Positions 30,987 through 37,775 of a stretch of 64,000 bases of DNA are shown one piece after another. Below the pieces are notes generated by a model that was not told the origin of the DNA, made no database searches, and saw nothing but the letters and a program-made list of their open reading frames with translations. The DNA is from Rothia aeria (GTDB taxonomy: Bacteria > Actinomycetota > Actinomycetes > Actinomycetales > Micrococcaceae): assembly GCA_002355935.1 (NCBI GenBank), contig AP017895.1, positions 1,984,001 to 2,048,000 on the forward strand. The letters run 5' to 3'. The position numbers and the translations under genes were made by a program. Within the stretch, counting starts at the first letter, position 1. Each line of letters opens with the position of its first letter.

Positions 30987-31862
30987 TTATGCGGCGTTGT
31001 GATGCGGTTGTGCTTTGGGTGCGGGTGGAGGGATAACGGGCATGAGGGCGGCGTCGTCGAATTCGTTGACGTCGCGGTTGTATTCCCATACTCGGCGAAG
31101 CGCACAGAATTTCCGCCAGTTTTTTTCGAGGATGCGCGGGTTTGCCTGGTGCGGCACCACCTGGGTTTCACCAAGGGCCACGCCCATGAGGATGGGGGCG
31201 TCTCCGTACTGCCAGGGTTCCCATTCTCCGGTGTCTGGGTCTATGAGGGCTTCTTCGGCTTTGAGTCCGGCAACAAGCTGCATCACGACTTTTGCGTCTA
31301 GGGGTTTTACCCTGCCTTTGCGGTCGGTGCCTTTGGTTTTGTAGTCGATAATGCAGGTGCGTCCGGCGATTTCGGCGACGAGGTCGAGGGTCCCCGCGTA
31401 GCCCACGGTATCGTTCCAGATGGTTATTTCGGCGGCGAGGGGCTTGGGGCGGAAGGCGTCCCACCATTCGTCGAACCGGTCTGCGTAGGCTTGTTCTCCG
31501 TTGCGGATGAGGTGTTCGCGGCAGGTTTCAACGTCGTGGGGTTTGCCCATGGCGCGTAAGGCAATGTTTTCGGCGTAGTTGTGTACCCTGTCGCCGCGTT
31601 CTGCTGCGGCATCCCGGTAGCGTTCAGAGGCGGCTGAGGCGTCTTTAATAATGGCGAATTTGAGGCCTTGGGAGCCTGAGGCCCGGTAGGTACGGTGATC
31701 TTCAAGGGCGGCTTTGGCGGCCATGTAACTGTGCCAGCCGCTGAGGTCTGTGGCGTGCTGCCCAATAACGGTGGTAATGGAGGGGACGAGCAGTTCACCT
31801 CCGCGGATGCGGGAGTACATGCGGCCGTGGTCGGTCGCAGTTGCCAGTTGTGGCGCTGTCAC
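30987..31862 (-). CDS. PD-(D/E)XK (RecB/Cas4-like) nuclease-family protein
   Basis: The middle of this 291-residue protein holds the nuclease-fold pattern VGYAGTLDLVAEIAGRTCIIDYKTK: an Asp in GTLD, then Asp-x-Lys in IDYKTK, preceded by a helix bearing EITIW. This matches RecB-family and Cas4-like exonuclease cores. No helicase domain and no Cys cluster of Cas4 are present, and no CRISPR genes are near. It lies upstream of def-fmt-rsmB on the same strand, 74 bp before def. A role in DNA repair or phage-derived DNA processing is possible; I cannot choose. The GTG start gives MTAPQLATATDHGR. Confidence 0.65.
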   Translation of the reverse strand: MTAPQLATATDHGRMYSRIRGGELLVPSITTVIGQHATDLSGWHSYMAAKAALEDHRTYRASGSQGLKFAIIKDASAASERYRDAAAERGDRVHNYAENIALRAMGKPHDVETCREHLIRNGEQAYADRFDEWWDAFRPKPLAAEITIWNDTVGYAGTLDLVAEIAGRTCIIDYKTKGTDRKGRVKPLDAKVVMQLVAGLKAEEALIDPDTGEWEPWQYGDAPILMGVALGETQVVPHQANPRILEKNWRKFCALRRVWEYNRDVNEFDDAALMPVIPPPAPKAQPHHNAA

Positions 31863-32066
31863 TGATGGTACCTACTATCCCCCGCCGGTGCGGGCCGAAA
31901 GATTTTCTTCGGTTTCAAGTCTACTAGATTGGGCTCAGGCACCCTAGCAGGTGGGGTACCGTGCGAGTTCTCGGGGGCTGGGTTATTCATCCTTTTGCGG
32001 TCATATTGCTGGTTATGTCCAGAGATTTAGCTAGAAAACAGCGGCTTCAGGTTCTCCGGTGACAAT

Positions 32067-32099
32067 ACAAAAAATCCCCGGATCTAACATCCGAGGATT
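32067..32099 (-). terminator. Terminator after tRNA-Val repeat copy A
   Basis: The stem AATCCTCGGAT/ATCCGGGGATT on the minus strand is followed by TTTTTTG. The same terminator recurs at 32232-32262 and 35855-35886. Confidence 0.75.
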
Positions 32100-32108
32100 C
32101 TATACTTG

Positions 32109-32232
32109 TGCGCGATACTGGGTTCGAACCAGCGAGGGGAAGAATTTTCCGAGCGCGCGAGGCACCAATAAATCTTTCCCTCGCCGAGGGCGTCAGCCCG
32201 AGGAGGTCACTGGTTCGCCCCCCGGGTACACA
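32109..32232 (-). repeat. tRNA-Val-associated repeat element, copy A
   Basis: The element starts with a copy of the 3' end of the neighbouring tRNA-Val(CAC) (acceptor strand plus T-arm, same T/A variant in GGTTCGAACC). A core of about 80 bp follows, then an inverted piece of the T-arm (CACTGGTTCG). It lies 166 bp downstream of the real tRNA 3' end. The core is nearly identical to that at 35735-35855. An internal inverted repeat (CGAGGGGAAGA versus TCTTTCCCTCG) predicts a hairpin. Confidence 0.8.
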
Positions 32233-32262
32233 AAAAATCCCCGGATCTAACATCCGAGGATT
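32232..32262 (-). terminator. Terminator of tRNA-Val(CAC)
   Basis: This is the same AATCCTCGGAT/ATCCGGGGATT stem with TTTTTTG as at 32067. It lies 13 bp after the tRNA 3' end and before the repeat element. Confidence 0.75.
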
Positions 32263-32274
32263 CCTAAACATTTG

Positions 32275-32346
32275 TGCGCGATACTGGGTTCGAACCAGTG
32301 ACCTCTTCGGTGTGAACGAAGCGCGCTACCACTGCGCCAATCGCGC
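32275..32346 (-). tRNA. tRNA-Val(CAC)
   Basis: Acceptor GCGCGAT/ATCGCGC, D-arm GGCGCAGTGGTAGCGC, anticodon stem CTTCG/CGAAG with loop TTCACAC (anticodon CAC), and a T-arm with GGTTCGAACC. No CCA is encoded. Confidence 0.93.
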
Positions 32347-32525
32347 TCACAGGTAAATACTCTACCGCCGCCGAGGGTCTTCGTCAAATTTGTTGGGCGG
32401 TTTTTGGGGTTAGTTTCCTTTCCCGGCAGGTGGGGTTGAGCATTTATCTTTCAGCGGGGGCTGCCGGAGGGGAATGCAGGGTTTGCATCAGCATTGTGGT
32501 GGCTTGCGGATATGCCGCGGCAATA

Positions 32526-32557
32526 GAAAATCCCCGGTTCTTTGGAACCGAGGATTC
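32526..32557 (-). terminator. Terminator after tRNA-Glu
   Basis: On the minus strand AATCCTCGGTTC/GAACCGGGGATT is followed by TTTCT. It closes the tRNA-Gln/tRNA-Glu unit. Confidence 0.75.
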
Positions 32558-32570
32558 TTTGTTTCTAGCG

Positions 32571-32643
32571 TGACCCCAACCGGATTTGAACCGGTGTTGC
32601 CGCCGTGAGAGGGCGGAGTACTAGGCCGCTATACGATGGGGCC
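32571..32643 (-). tRNA. tRNA-Glu(CTC)
   Basis: Acceptor GGCCCCA/TGGGGTC, anticodon stem CCGCC/GGCGG with loop CTCTCAC (anticodon CTC), and T-arm CCGGTTCAAATCCGG. It lies 26 bp after tRNA-Gln and was probably co-transcribed with it. Confidence 0.93.
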
Positions 32644-32669
32644 GAAACACCCGAAGTAGTGGGTGTTCG

Positions 32670-32741
32670 CTGGGGTACCAGGACTCGAACCTAGAATGAC
32701 GGTACCAGAAACCGTTGTGTTGCCAATTACACCATACCCCA
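32670..32741 (-). tRNA. tRNA-Gln(CTG)
   Basis: Acceptor TGGGGTA/TACCCCA, D-arm GGTGTAATTGGCAACAC, anticodon stem ACGGT/ACCGT with loop TTCTGGT (anticodon CTG), and T-arm with GGTTCGAGTCC. Confidence 0.92.
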
Positions 32742-32926
32742 TTACTCTATTGAGTTATTGTTGCTTGTCTGTAATGCTGTATCACCGCAACGGATAATAA
32801 CTATACCGAGTTATTTTCGGGCGTGCAACTTCGCATTAGTAGACGTGCATCACAGCCACTCACGGTGCCTTACCCCTGCCGTTTCAAGGCCAAGCTCTCC
32901 CCTTCTGCATGCCGATTCCGCGCAAC

Positions 32927-32973
32927 GGCGGGGTGGGCGCTCCCATTAATTCCGGGTTTGCGTCCACCCCGCC
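32927..32973 (-). terminator. Hairpin after the SLH protein gene
   Basis: GGCGGGGTGG (32927-32936) pairs with CCACCCCGCC (32964-32973) across a 27-nt loop, 51 bp downstream of the SLH gene stop. It probably ends that transcript before the tRNA genes. Confidence 0.5.
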
Positions 32974-33023
32974 CGTGAGAGGGTAGAACGGTGTGAAGTT
33001 ACCGTTTCACCTGTTTACGCCTC

Positions 33024-35411
33024 TTAATGTGCGGGCACAGTCTGCACGTGATCGAACTTCTTCATGTAGCGTGCAATGAATGCGGCCATAGCATCACGGT
33101 CGATAGCCTGTCCGGGACGGAAGGTGCCGTCGGGCCAGCCGGTGGTGATACCCTGTTCCTCAAGCCACGCAATTTCCTTGGCAAAGGGGTTATCCTGCAC
33201 GTCGCTGAACTTGGCCGGGTTGGCGTTCGTGTACTCGGGCGATCCAGCAGCGCGGTAGAAGAAGGCAGCCATGGCGTCACGGTTCACGGTCTCGTTGGGG
33301 CGGAAAGTGCCGTCGCTCCAGCCGGTGGTAATGCCGGTGGACTGCAACCAAGCGATCTCCTTGTAGAAGGGATCGGTGGTCTTTACGTCCTTGAAGGGAG
33401 ACTCTGCCGGTGCTTCGTAGCGGGGCGAGCCTGCCAGACGGTAGAGGTAAGCAGCCATTGCACCGCGCTCAATCTTATCGCCGGGACGGTAGGTGCCGTC
33501 GGACCAGCCGGTGGTGATCCCCTTCTCGGCGATGAAGTTAATCTCTGCCTTGAATGGGTTGGAGTCGATGTCTTTGAAGTTTACCTTAGCCAGGGACTTG
33601 TCCGGGTCGGTGGGGGTGACCGGCGGGTAGCCTTCGAACTTTGCCTGGCGGGGGGTGATCTTTGCGACCTCAGTCTTGGCGTCTGCTGCGTTATCGGCCT
33701 TCGGGGCGTCTGCTGCGGGGGCGGCAGCCGCTTCGCCTACTGTCACCTCCAACTCAGCAGAACGCACCACATCAACCTTCTTACCCCCACCATCAACCTT
33801 CAAAGACCCCGACAAAAACGTCACAGTATGCTTCGAACCAACACCCCAATCCGAACCCTTCACATTCGAATTATCAGCCGAAGGAAACGGAATCCGAGCC
33901 ACAAAATTACCCGCATCATCCGCCTCAACAACAGCAACAACACCACGCGAACCATACTCCTTACCACCATACGAAACCTGACCACGAGGCACCACAGCAC
34001 CCCCATCAAGCTTCACAGCAGCAACAGACCCACCCCCATTCTTATCCTTCCACCCAGAACCAGACACCACAATCTCCTGCCCCACCCGAGCAACCTTCAC
34101 ACCAGACAGCGACGCACCATCATCAGCCGTCACAGTCTGAGTCTCAGGAGCAGGGGTAGGTTTGGGGTCGGGCTTGGGTGCTTCGCCTTCGGTGGTGCTG
34201 ACCTTCACCTTGGTGATGGAGTCAACGGACTGGGTGGAGTTAGTGTAGTCGCCGGTTGCACGGTCTACGGCGTAGGGTACGGTTGCTTCAGCTACGTAGC
34301 CGTCCTTATTAGCGACGTAAACTTCGCCCTCGGCGCCGATGGTGATGTCGTTAGCACCCTTGGCGCCGGCCTGAACCTCACCAATAACCTGGGAGGAGCG
34401 GGTGTCGATCACACCAACCTTACCGGTCTTAAAGTCGGTAACGTACACAAGGTCGCGCTCGTCGTCATTGACCATGGCCAGGGCCTGCTCACCGAAGGGG
34501 ATGCTCTTCTTGTACTCGCCAGTGTTCAGGTCGTACACGGTCACACCGGAGTTGGCGCCATCCAGCCCCTGGGACGAGACGTACAGTTCGTTAGTGCTGT
34601 GGTCTACTACAGAGTCGGAGGGGCGCACTTCTTTGCCGGCAACATCGGCGTGCACCTTGTATTCTTTCTCGACACTGAAGCTCTTGAGGTCAATGATCTT
34701 CACGGTGTCAGAGGAGCGAACCGGCACGTACATCTTGTCGCCATCAATGTTCATGTTCATCGGCGAGACACGACCGGAAGCATCGGGGTCGATGCGCAGC
34801 TTTTTGACCTCGTGGGTTTTCAGATCGATGGATGAGATGTAGTAGCGGCCGGTCACATATGCCTTACCGGTCGCGTGGTCAATCTTCACATCGCGGGGGT
34901 GCTCGATTTCAGCTTCGGTGCCCTCATAACCGGGGGTGTAGTTGGTCCACAGCAGTTTGAGGGTGTTCTGGTCGTACACTGAGACGGAGTCGTTGCGGGT
35001 ATTGGTTACCCACACGGTATTGTTTACGTCATCTACGGTGATACCGAATGCTGCAAGAGAGCTGTAACCTGCCTCGTAACCGGTGCCGCTACGGGTAACG
35101 GGCAGCCCTGCTACTGCCTCAACTTTCATGCTGGTTGCGTCAAGACGGGCCAGGGTTGAGGCACCCATGGTACGGTCTGAGCCTGCTACGAAGACTTTGT
35201 TGTTGTTCTTGGAGTGAGCGATCTGGTACTGACCTGCGATACCCTGGATCTGCTTTGCCAGAGTCTTTTCAGTATCGATTTTCTGCGCCGAGTTCTCGGC
35301 TGCGAATGAGGCGGGCATCGTAAAGGATGCGCCGATCATAGAGAGCGACAGTGCGCCAATGGTGATTCCCTTGAGAGTCTTTCCCTGCGTTAGGTTAAAG
35401 AGAGGAGCCAT
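33024..35411 (-). CDS. Surface protein: beta-propeller, GSGW Ig-like domain, three SLH domains
   Basis: The signal peptide (MAPLFNLTQGKTLKGITIGA to PASFA) follows AAAGGA. Residues about 45-410 form YVTN-like propeller blades, with repeats such as VWVTNTRNDSVSVYDQNT, AYVTGRYYISSIDLKT and LVYVTDFKTGKVGVIDTRS. A Pro-rich linker leads to the GSGW Ig-like domain (about 440-560). Three S-layer-homology domains close the protein, each with FKD...F..EI..L...GITTGW.DGTFRP....R.AMAAF. The frame is intact at 795 residues. SLH domains would hold it to the cell wall. A good DtxR/IdeR-like box 49 bp upstream suggests induction by iron limitation. The ligand is unknown; heme or siderophore is plausible by context. 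Confidence 0.85.
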   Translation of the reverse strand: MAPLFNLTQGKTLKGITIGALSLSMIGASFTMPASFAAENSAQKIDTEKTLAKQIQGIAGQYQIAHSKNNNKVFVAGSDRTMGASTLARLDATSMKVEAVAGLPVTRSGTGYEAGYSSLAAFGITVDDVNNTVWVTNTRNDSVSVYDQNTLKLLWTNYTPGYEGTEAEIEHPRDVKIDHATGKAYVTGRYYISSIDLKTHEVKKLRIDPDASGRVSPMNMNIDGDKMYVPVRSSDTVKIIDLKSFSVEKEYKVHADVAGKEVRPSDSVVDHSTNELYVSSQGLDGANSGVTVYDLNTGEYKKSIPFGEQALAMVNDDERDLVYVTDFKTGKVGVIDTRSSQVIGEVQAGAKGANDITIGAEGEVYVANKDGYVAEATVPYAVDRATGDYTNSTQSVDSITKVKVSTTEGEAPKPDPKPTPAPETQTVTADDGASLSGVKVARVGQEIVVSGSGWKDKNGGGSVAAVKLDGGAVVPRGQVSYGGKEYGSRGVVAVVEADDAGNFVARIPFPSADNSNVKGSDWGVGSKHTVTFLSGSLKVDGGGKKVDVVRSAELEVTVGEAAAAPAADAPKADNAADAKTEVAKITPRQAKFEGYPPVTPTDPDKSLAKVNFKDIDSNPFKAEINFIAEKGITTGWSDGTYRPGDKIERGAMAAYLYRLAGSPRYEAPAESPFKDVKTTDPFYKEIAWLQSTGITTGWSDGTFRPNETVNRDAMAAFFYRAAGSPEYTNANPAKFSDVQDNPFAKEIAWLEEQGITTGWPDGTFRPGQAIDRDAMAAFIARYMKKFDHVQTVPAH
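33733..34139 (-). repeat. 407-bp duplicated block, copy 2 (GSGW Ig-like domain)
   Basis: This is the partner of 24897-25303, same length and orientation, with about nine differences. One of these changes His to Tyr in GGKEHGSRG/GGKEYGSRG. The block starts and ends abruptly: the propeller linker on one side and the Ala-rich linker before the SLH domains on the other show no relation to the first gene. Confidence 0.9.
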
Positions 35412-35459
35412 GTATATTCCTTTGTATGTGCGACGGGGTGAAAGCCCGCCGGTTCTGAC

Positions 35460-35478
35460 TTAGGATAGATAACCCTAA
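35460..35478 (-). promoter_or_regulatory. DtxR/IdeR-like iron box before the SLH protein gene
   Basis: TTAGGATAGATAACCCTAA matches the 19-bp DtxR/IdeR consensus at about 14 positions and keeps both outer arms (TTAGG and CCTAA). It lies 49 bp upstream of the SLH gene start, where bound repressor would cover the promoter. Function is inferred. Confidence 0.6.
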
Positions 35479-35734
35479 GATGATACAGAGTCAATAATTA
35501 CCTTTTCAGGGGCAAAAAGCAACAGACCAGGGTGGCTCAGAACGATATTTTACAGACACCCTGTCTGCATATTGTTATATTTTTCACTCCCCTGTTTTTA
35601 TTCTCGCTCAGCGCTCCCGGACTCCTAAGATTTTCCTGGGTTCTAGCAACCTGCTGGGTGGGAATCCTCGACAGATATCTATTTTTATAATTCTGTAGCA
35701 TTTTAAAAAACTTTAACGACATACTGTCACTTTG

Positions 35735-35855
35735 TGCGCGATACTGGGATCGAACCAGCGAGGGGAAGAATTTTCCGAGCGCGCGAGGCACCAATAAATC
35801 TTTCCCTCGCCGAGGGCACCAGCCCGAGGAGGTCACTGGTTCGCCCCCTGGGACA
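35735..35855 (-). repeat. tRNA-Val-associated repeat element, copy B
   Basis: The organisation is the same as in copy A. It carries the 3' end of its own neighbour tRNA-Val(GAC), including that tRNA's GGGATCGAACC variant, then the shared core and the inverted T-arm piece. It lies 161 bp downstream of the real tRNA 3' end. The cores of A and B differ at only a handful of bases. Unlike copy A, no second terminator follows. Confidence 0.8.
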
Positions 35856-35886
35856 CAAAAATCCCCGGATCTAACATCCGAGGATT
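35855..35886 (-). terminator. Terminator of tRNA-Val(GAC)
   Basis: The same AATCCTCGGAT/ATCCGGGGATT stem with a T-run on the minus strand, 10 bp after the tRNA. Confidence 0.75.
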
Positions 35887-35895
35887 CCATACTTG

Positions 35896-35967
35896 TGCGC
35901 GATACTGGGATCGAACCAGTGACCTCTTCCGTGTCAGGGAAGCGCGCTACCGCTGCGCCAATCGCGC
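35896..35967 (-). tRNA. tRNA-Val(GAC)
   Basis: Acceptor GCGCGAT/ATCGCGC, anticodon stem CTTCC/GGAAG with loop CTGACAC (anticodon GAC), and T-arm with GGTTCGATCCC. With the TAC and CAC genes, all three valine isoacceptors occur in this window. Confidence 0.93.
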
Positions 35968-35988
35968 TCAACATTATGATGTTGTGCG

Positions 35989-36059
35989 AGGTGAGGACGG
36001 GATTCGAACCCGCGTACACGGCTTTGCAGGCCGCTGCCTAACCACTCGACCACCTCACC
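35989..36059 (-). tRNA. tRNA-Cys(GCA)
   Basis: Acceptor GGTGAGG/CCTCACC with discriminator U, anticodon loop CTGCAAA (anticodon GCA), and T-arm GCGGGTTCGAATCCCG. It lies 21 bp upstream of tRNA-Val(GAC). Confidence 0.93.
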
Positions 36060-36107
36060 GTATATCTCTCTGTGAGAGATGGGGTTCCGAACTCTAGGAG
36101 TCCTACG

Positions 36108-36180
<73 letters not shown>

Positions 36181-36413
36181 GTATCAGCTACCTTTTGAGG
36201 TTTTCGCACGAGGTTTGACCCCCGGTCGTTCTGACAGATAAAAACTATACGCGGTTTTTGGGTTCTTGCCAAATCATTGGCTGTTATCCGCGCGTTCCTT
36301 GATTTTGCGGGCTAGAACTAGTTTTTCGGGCGGATGTAACACCGAATACATCAAGAATTTTGGGAGTGTACCCGCTCACATTTCACCGGTTTATGTGTTG
36401 GAAACACCCGAAC

Positions 36414-36462
36414 ATACCCCTCAGGTACCCGCCCTATTGCGGGCGGACGCTGAGGGGTGTAT
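36414..36462 (-). terminator. Nested hairpin after zapE
   Basis: The outer stem CCCCTCAG/CTGAGGGG encloses an inner CCCGC/GCGGG hairpin, 21 bp after the zapE stop. The remainder of the gap 36181-36482 shows no gene and should hold the promoter of the Gly-Cys-Val tRNA unit. Confidence 0.6.
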
Positions 36463-36482
36463 CGGGGAGGGCGGGAAAGGGC

Positions 36483-37535
36483 TTATTGTTCGGTTTCGCC
36501 AAGCAGACCTTCACGGGCGAGCGCCGTTAGACGGGAGACGGCACGGAAGTATTTCTTCTGGTACCCGCCAGCGAGCATTTCGGGGGTGAACACCTGGTCG
36601 AAGGGCACCCCTGATGAGACGATCGGCAGGTCTTTGTCGTAGAGGCGGTCAGCGAGCACCACGAAACGTAAGGCCACCGCTTGTTCGGTAATGGGCTGCA
36701 CGTTGCGCCAGGCTATGCCTTCTAAACCGTCAATGAGCTGGCGGTAGCGGGAGGGGTGTACTTTCGCCAGGTGCGCTACGAGGTCGGTGAAGTTATCAAC
36801 GGCAACGGATTTGCTGCCGAAGACTTCCTCCGTTTTCGCGTCAAGTTCCGCATCGGTGACGGGCTCGGGGGCGGCGGGAAGCCCGCGGTGGCGGAAGTCT
36901 TCACCGTCCACACGGTGTACCTCAAACTGCTGTGAGAGCACCTGGATTTCGCGTTTGAAGTCTTCGGCGGCGAAGCGCCCTTCACCGAGGGCACCGGGGA
37001 GGGTGTTGGAGGTTGCGACGAGTTTAACGCCCGCATCGGCGAGTTCGCGCATCAGGCGGGACATGAGCACGGTGTCACCGGGGTCGTCAAGCTCAAATTC
37101 GTCAATGCACACCAGCTTGTAGCTGCTGAGTGCCTCCACGGTTTTGCGGAAGGTGAGGGCACCAACCAGGTTGGTGTATTCGACGAAGGTGCCGAAGGCT
37201 TTGGGGCCGTCAACGTAGTGCCACAGGGAGGCTAGAAGGTGGGTTTTACCAACACCGAACCCGCCGTCGAGGTAGAGTCCGGCTTTGGTGGTGTCTTTTT
37301 TCTTACCTCCGAAGAGTTTGCCGAAGAACCCGCCGGTTCCTCCCCCTTTATTAATTTTGTCGCCGAAAGTTTTGAGTTTTTGTACTGCTTCGGCTTGGGA
37401 GGGCTGGTTGGGGTCAGGAATGTAGCTGTCGAATGACACTTCACCGAACCGCTCGGAGGGGCGGAAACCCGCGAGTAGCTCGTCGGCAGAGACGTGGGGG
37501 GTACGGTCGGTAAGGTGTTCGTAGGTGACGGGCAC
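36483..37535 (-). CDS. zapE: ZapE/AFG1-family ATPase
   Basis: This P-loop ATPase belongs to the family that includes E. coli ZapE, a Z-ring-associated cell-division protein, and mitochondrial AFG1. Walker A is GLYLDGGFGVGKTHLLASLWH; the family signature FGTFVEYTNLVGAL and Walker B LVCIDEFELDDPGDTVLMSRLMREL follow, then LVATSNTLPGALGEGRFAAEDF as sensor region. A Gly/Lys-rich insert (GGGTGGFFGKLFGGKKK) precedes the P-loop. Length is 350 residues, frame intact. No division gene is adjacent, so the name rests on family. Confidence 0.87.
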   Translation of the reverse strand: MPVTYEHLTDRTPHVSADELLAGFRPSERFGEVSFDSYIPDPNQPSQAEAVQKLKTFGDKINKGGGTGGFFGKLFGGKKKDTTKAGLYLDGGFGVGKTHLLASLWHYVDGPKAFGTFVEYTNLVGALTFRKTVEALSSYKLVCIDEFELDDPGDTVLMSRLMRELADAGVKLVATSNTLPGALGEGRFAAEDFKREIQVLSQQFEVHRVDGEDFRHRGLPAAPEPVTDAELDAKTEEVFGSKSVAVDNFTDLVAHLAKVHPSRYRQLIDGLEGIAWRNVQPITEQAVALRFVVLADRLYDKDLPIVSSGVPFDQVFTPEMLAGGYQKKYFRAVSRLTALAREGLLGETEQ

Positions 37536-37660
37536 GATATAACTTTCTGAGTGACATCTATGTTACTTGTCTTAAGTTTAGTACGGATGCGCGGGGCCTA
37601 CGGCTGCCCGGTGCTCAGAGCTCTTTCCCCTCTGGGTGCAGCGGCCGGAAAACCGCGGTA

Positions 37661-37734
37661 AAACCCGGGACTATGCGTTGTACGTGGTTTTAGTCATGTG
37701 CAGTCTAAAACCTTGAAAACACAGTCCCGGGTTT
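37661..37734 (-). terminator. Two-level hairpin after dipZ
   Basis: AAACCCGGGACT pairs with AGTCCCGGGTTT across a loop that itself contains GGTTTTAG/CTAAAACC. It lies 42 bp after the dipZ stop and between dipZ and zapE, both on the minus strand. Confidence 0.55.
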
Positions 37735-37775
37735 AGTTTTAGGGGTGAGCCCACCTAAGGTTTCGGGGTGTAGAT

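Noticed and set aside
32047-32356. Small open frames across the tRNA-Val repeat elements (also at 35537-36019)
   Set aside because: They read through tRNA and repeat sequence in several frames with no ribosome-binding site; they are translated structured DNA, not genes.
33027-34835. 602-codon open frame antisense to the SLH protein gene
   Set aside because: It mirrors the propeller and GSGW domain in another frame. The sense strand has a signal peptide and SLH domains, so this is a shadow.
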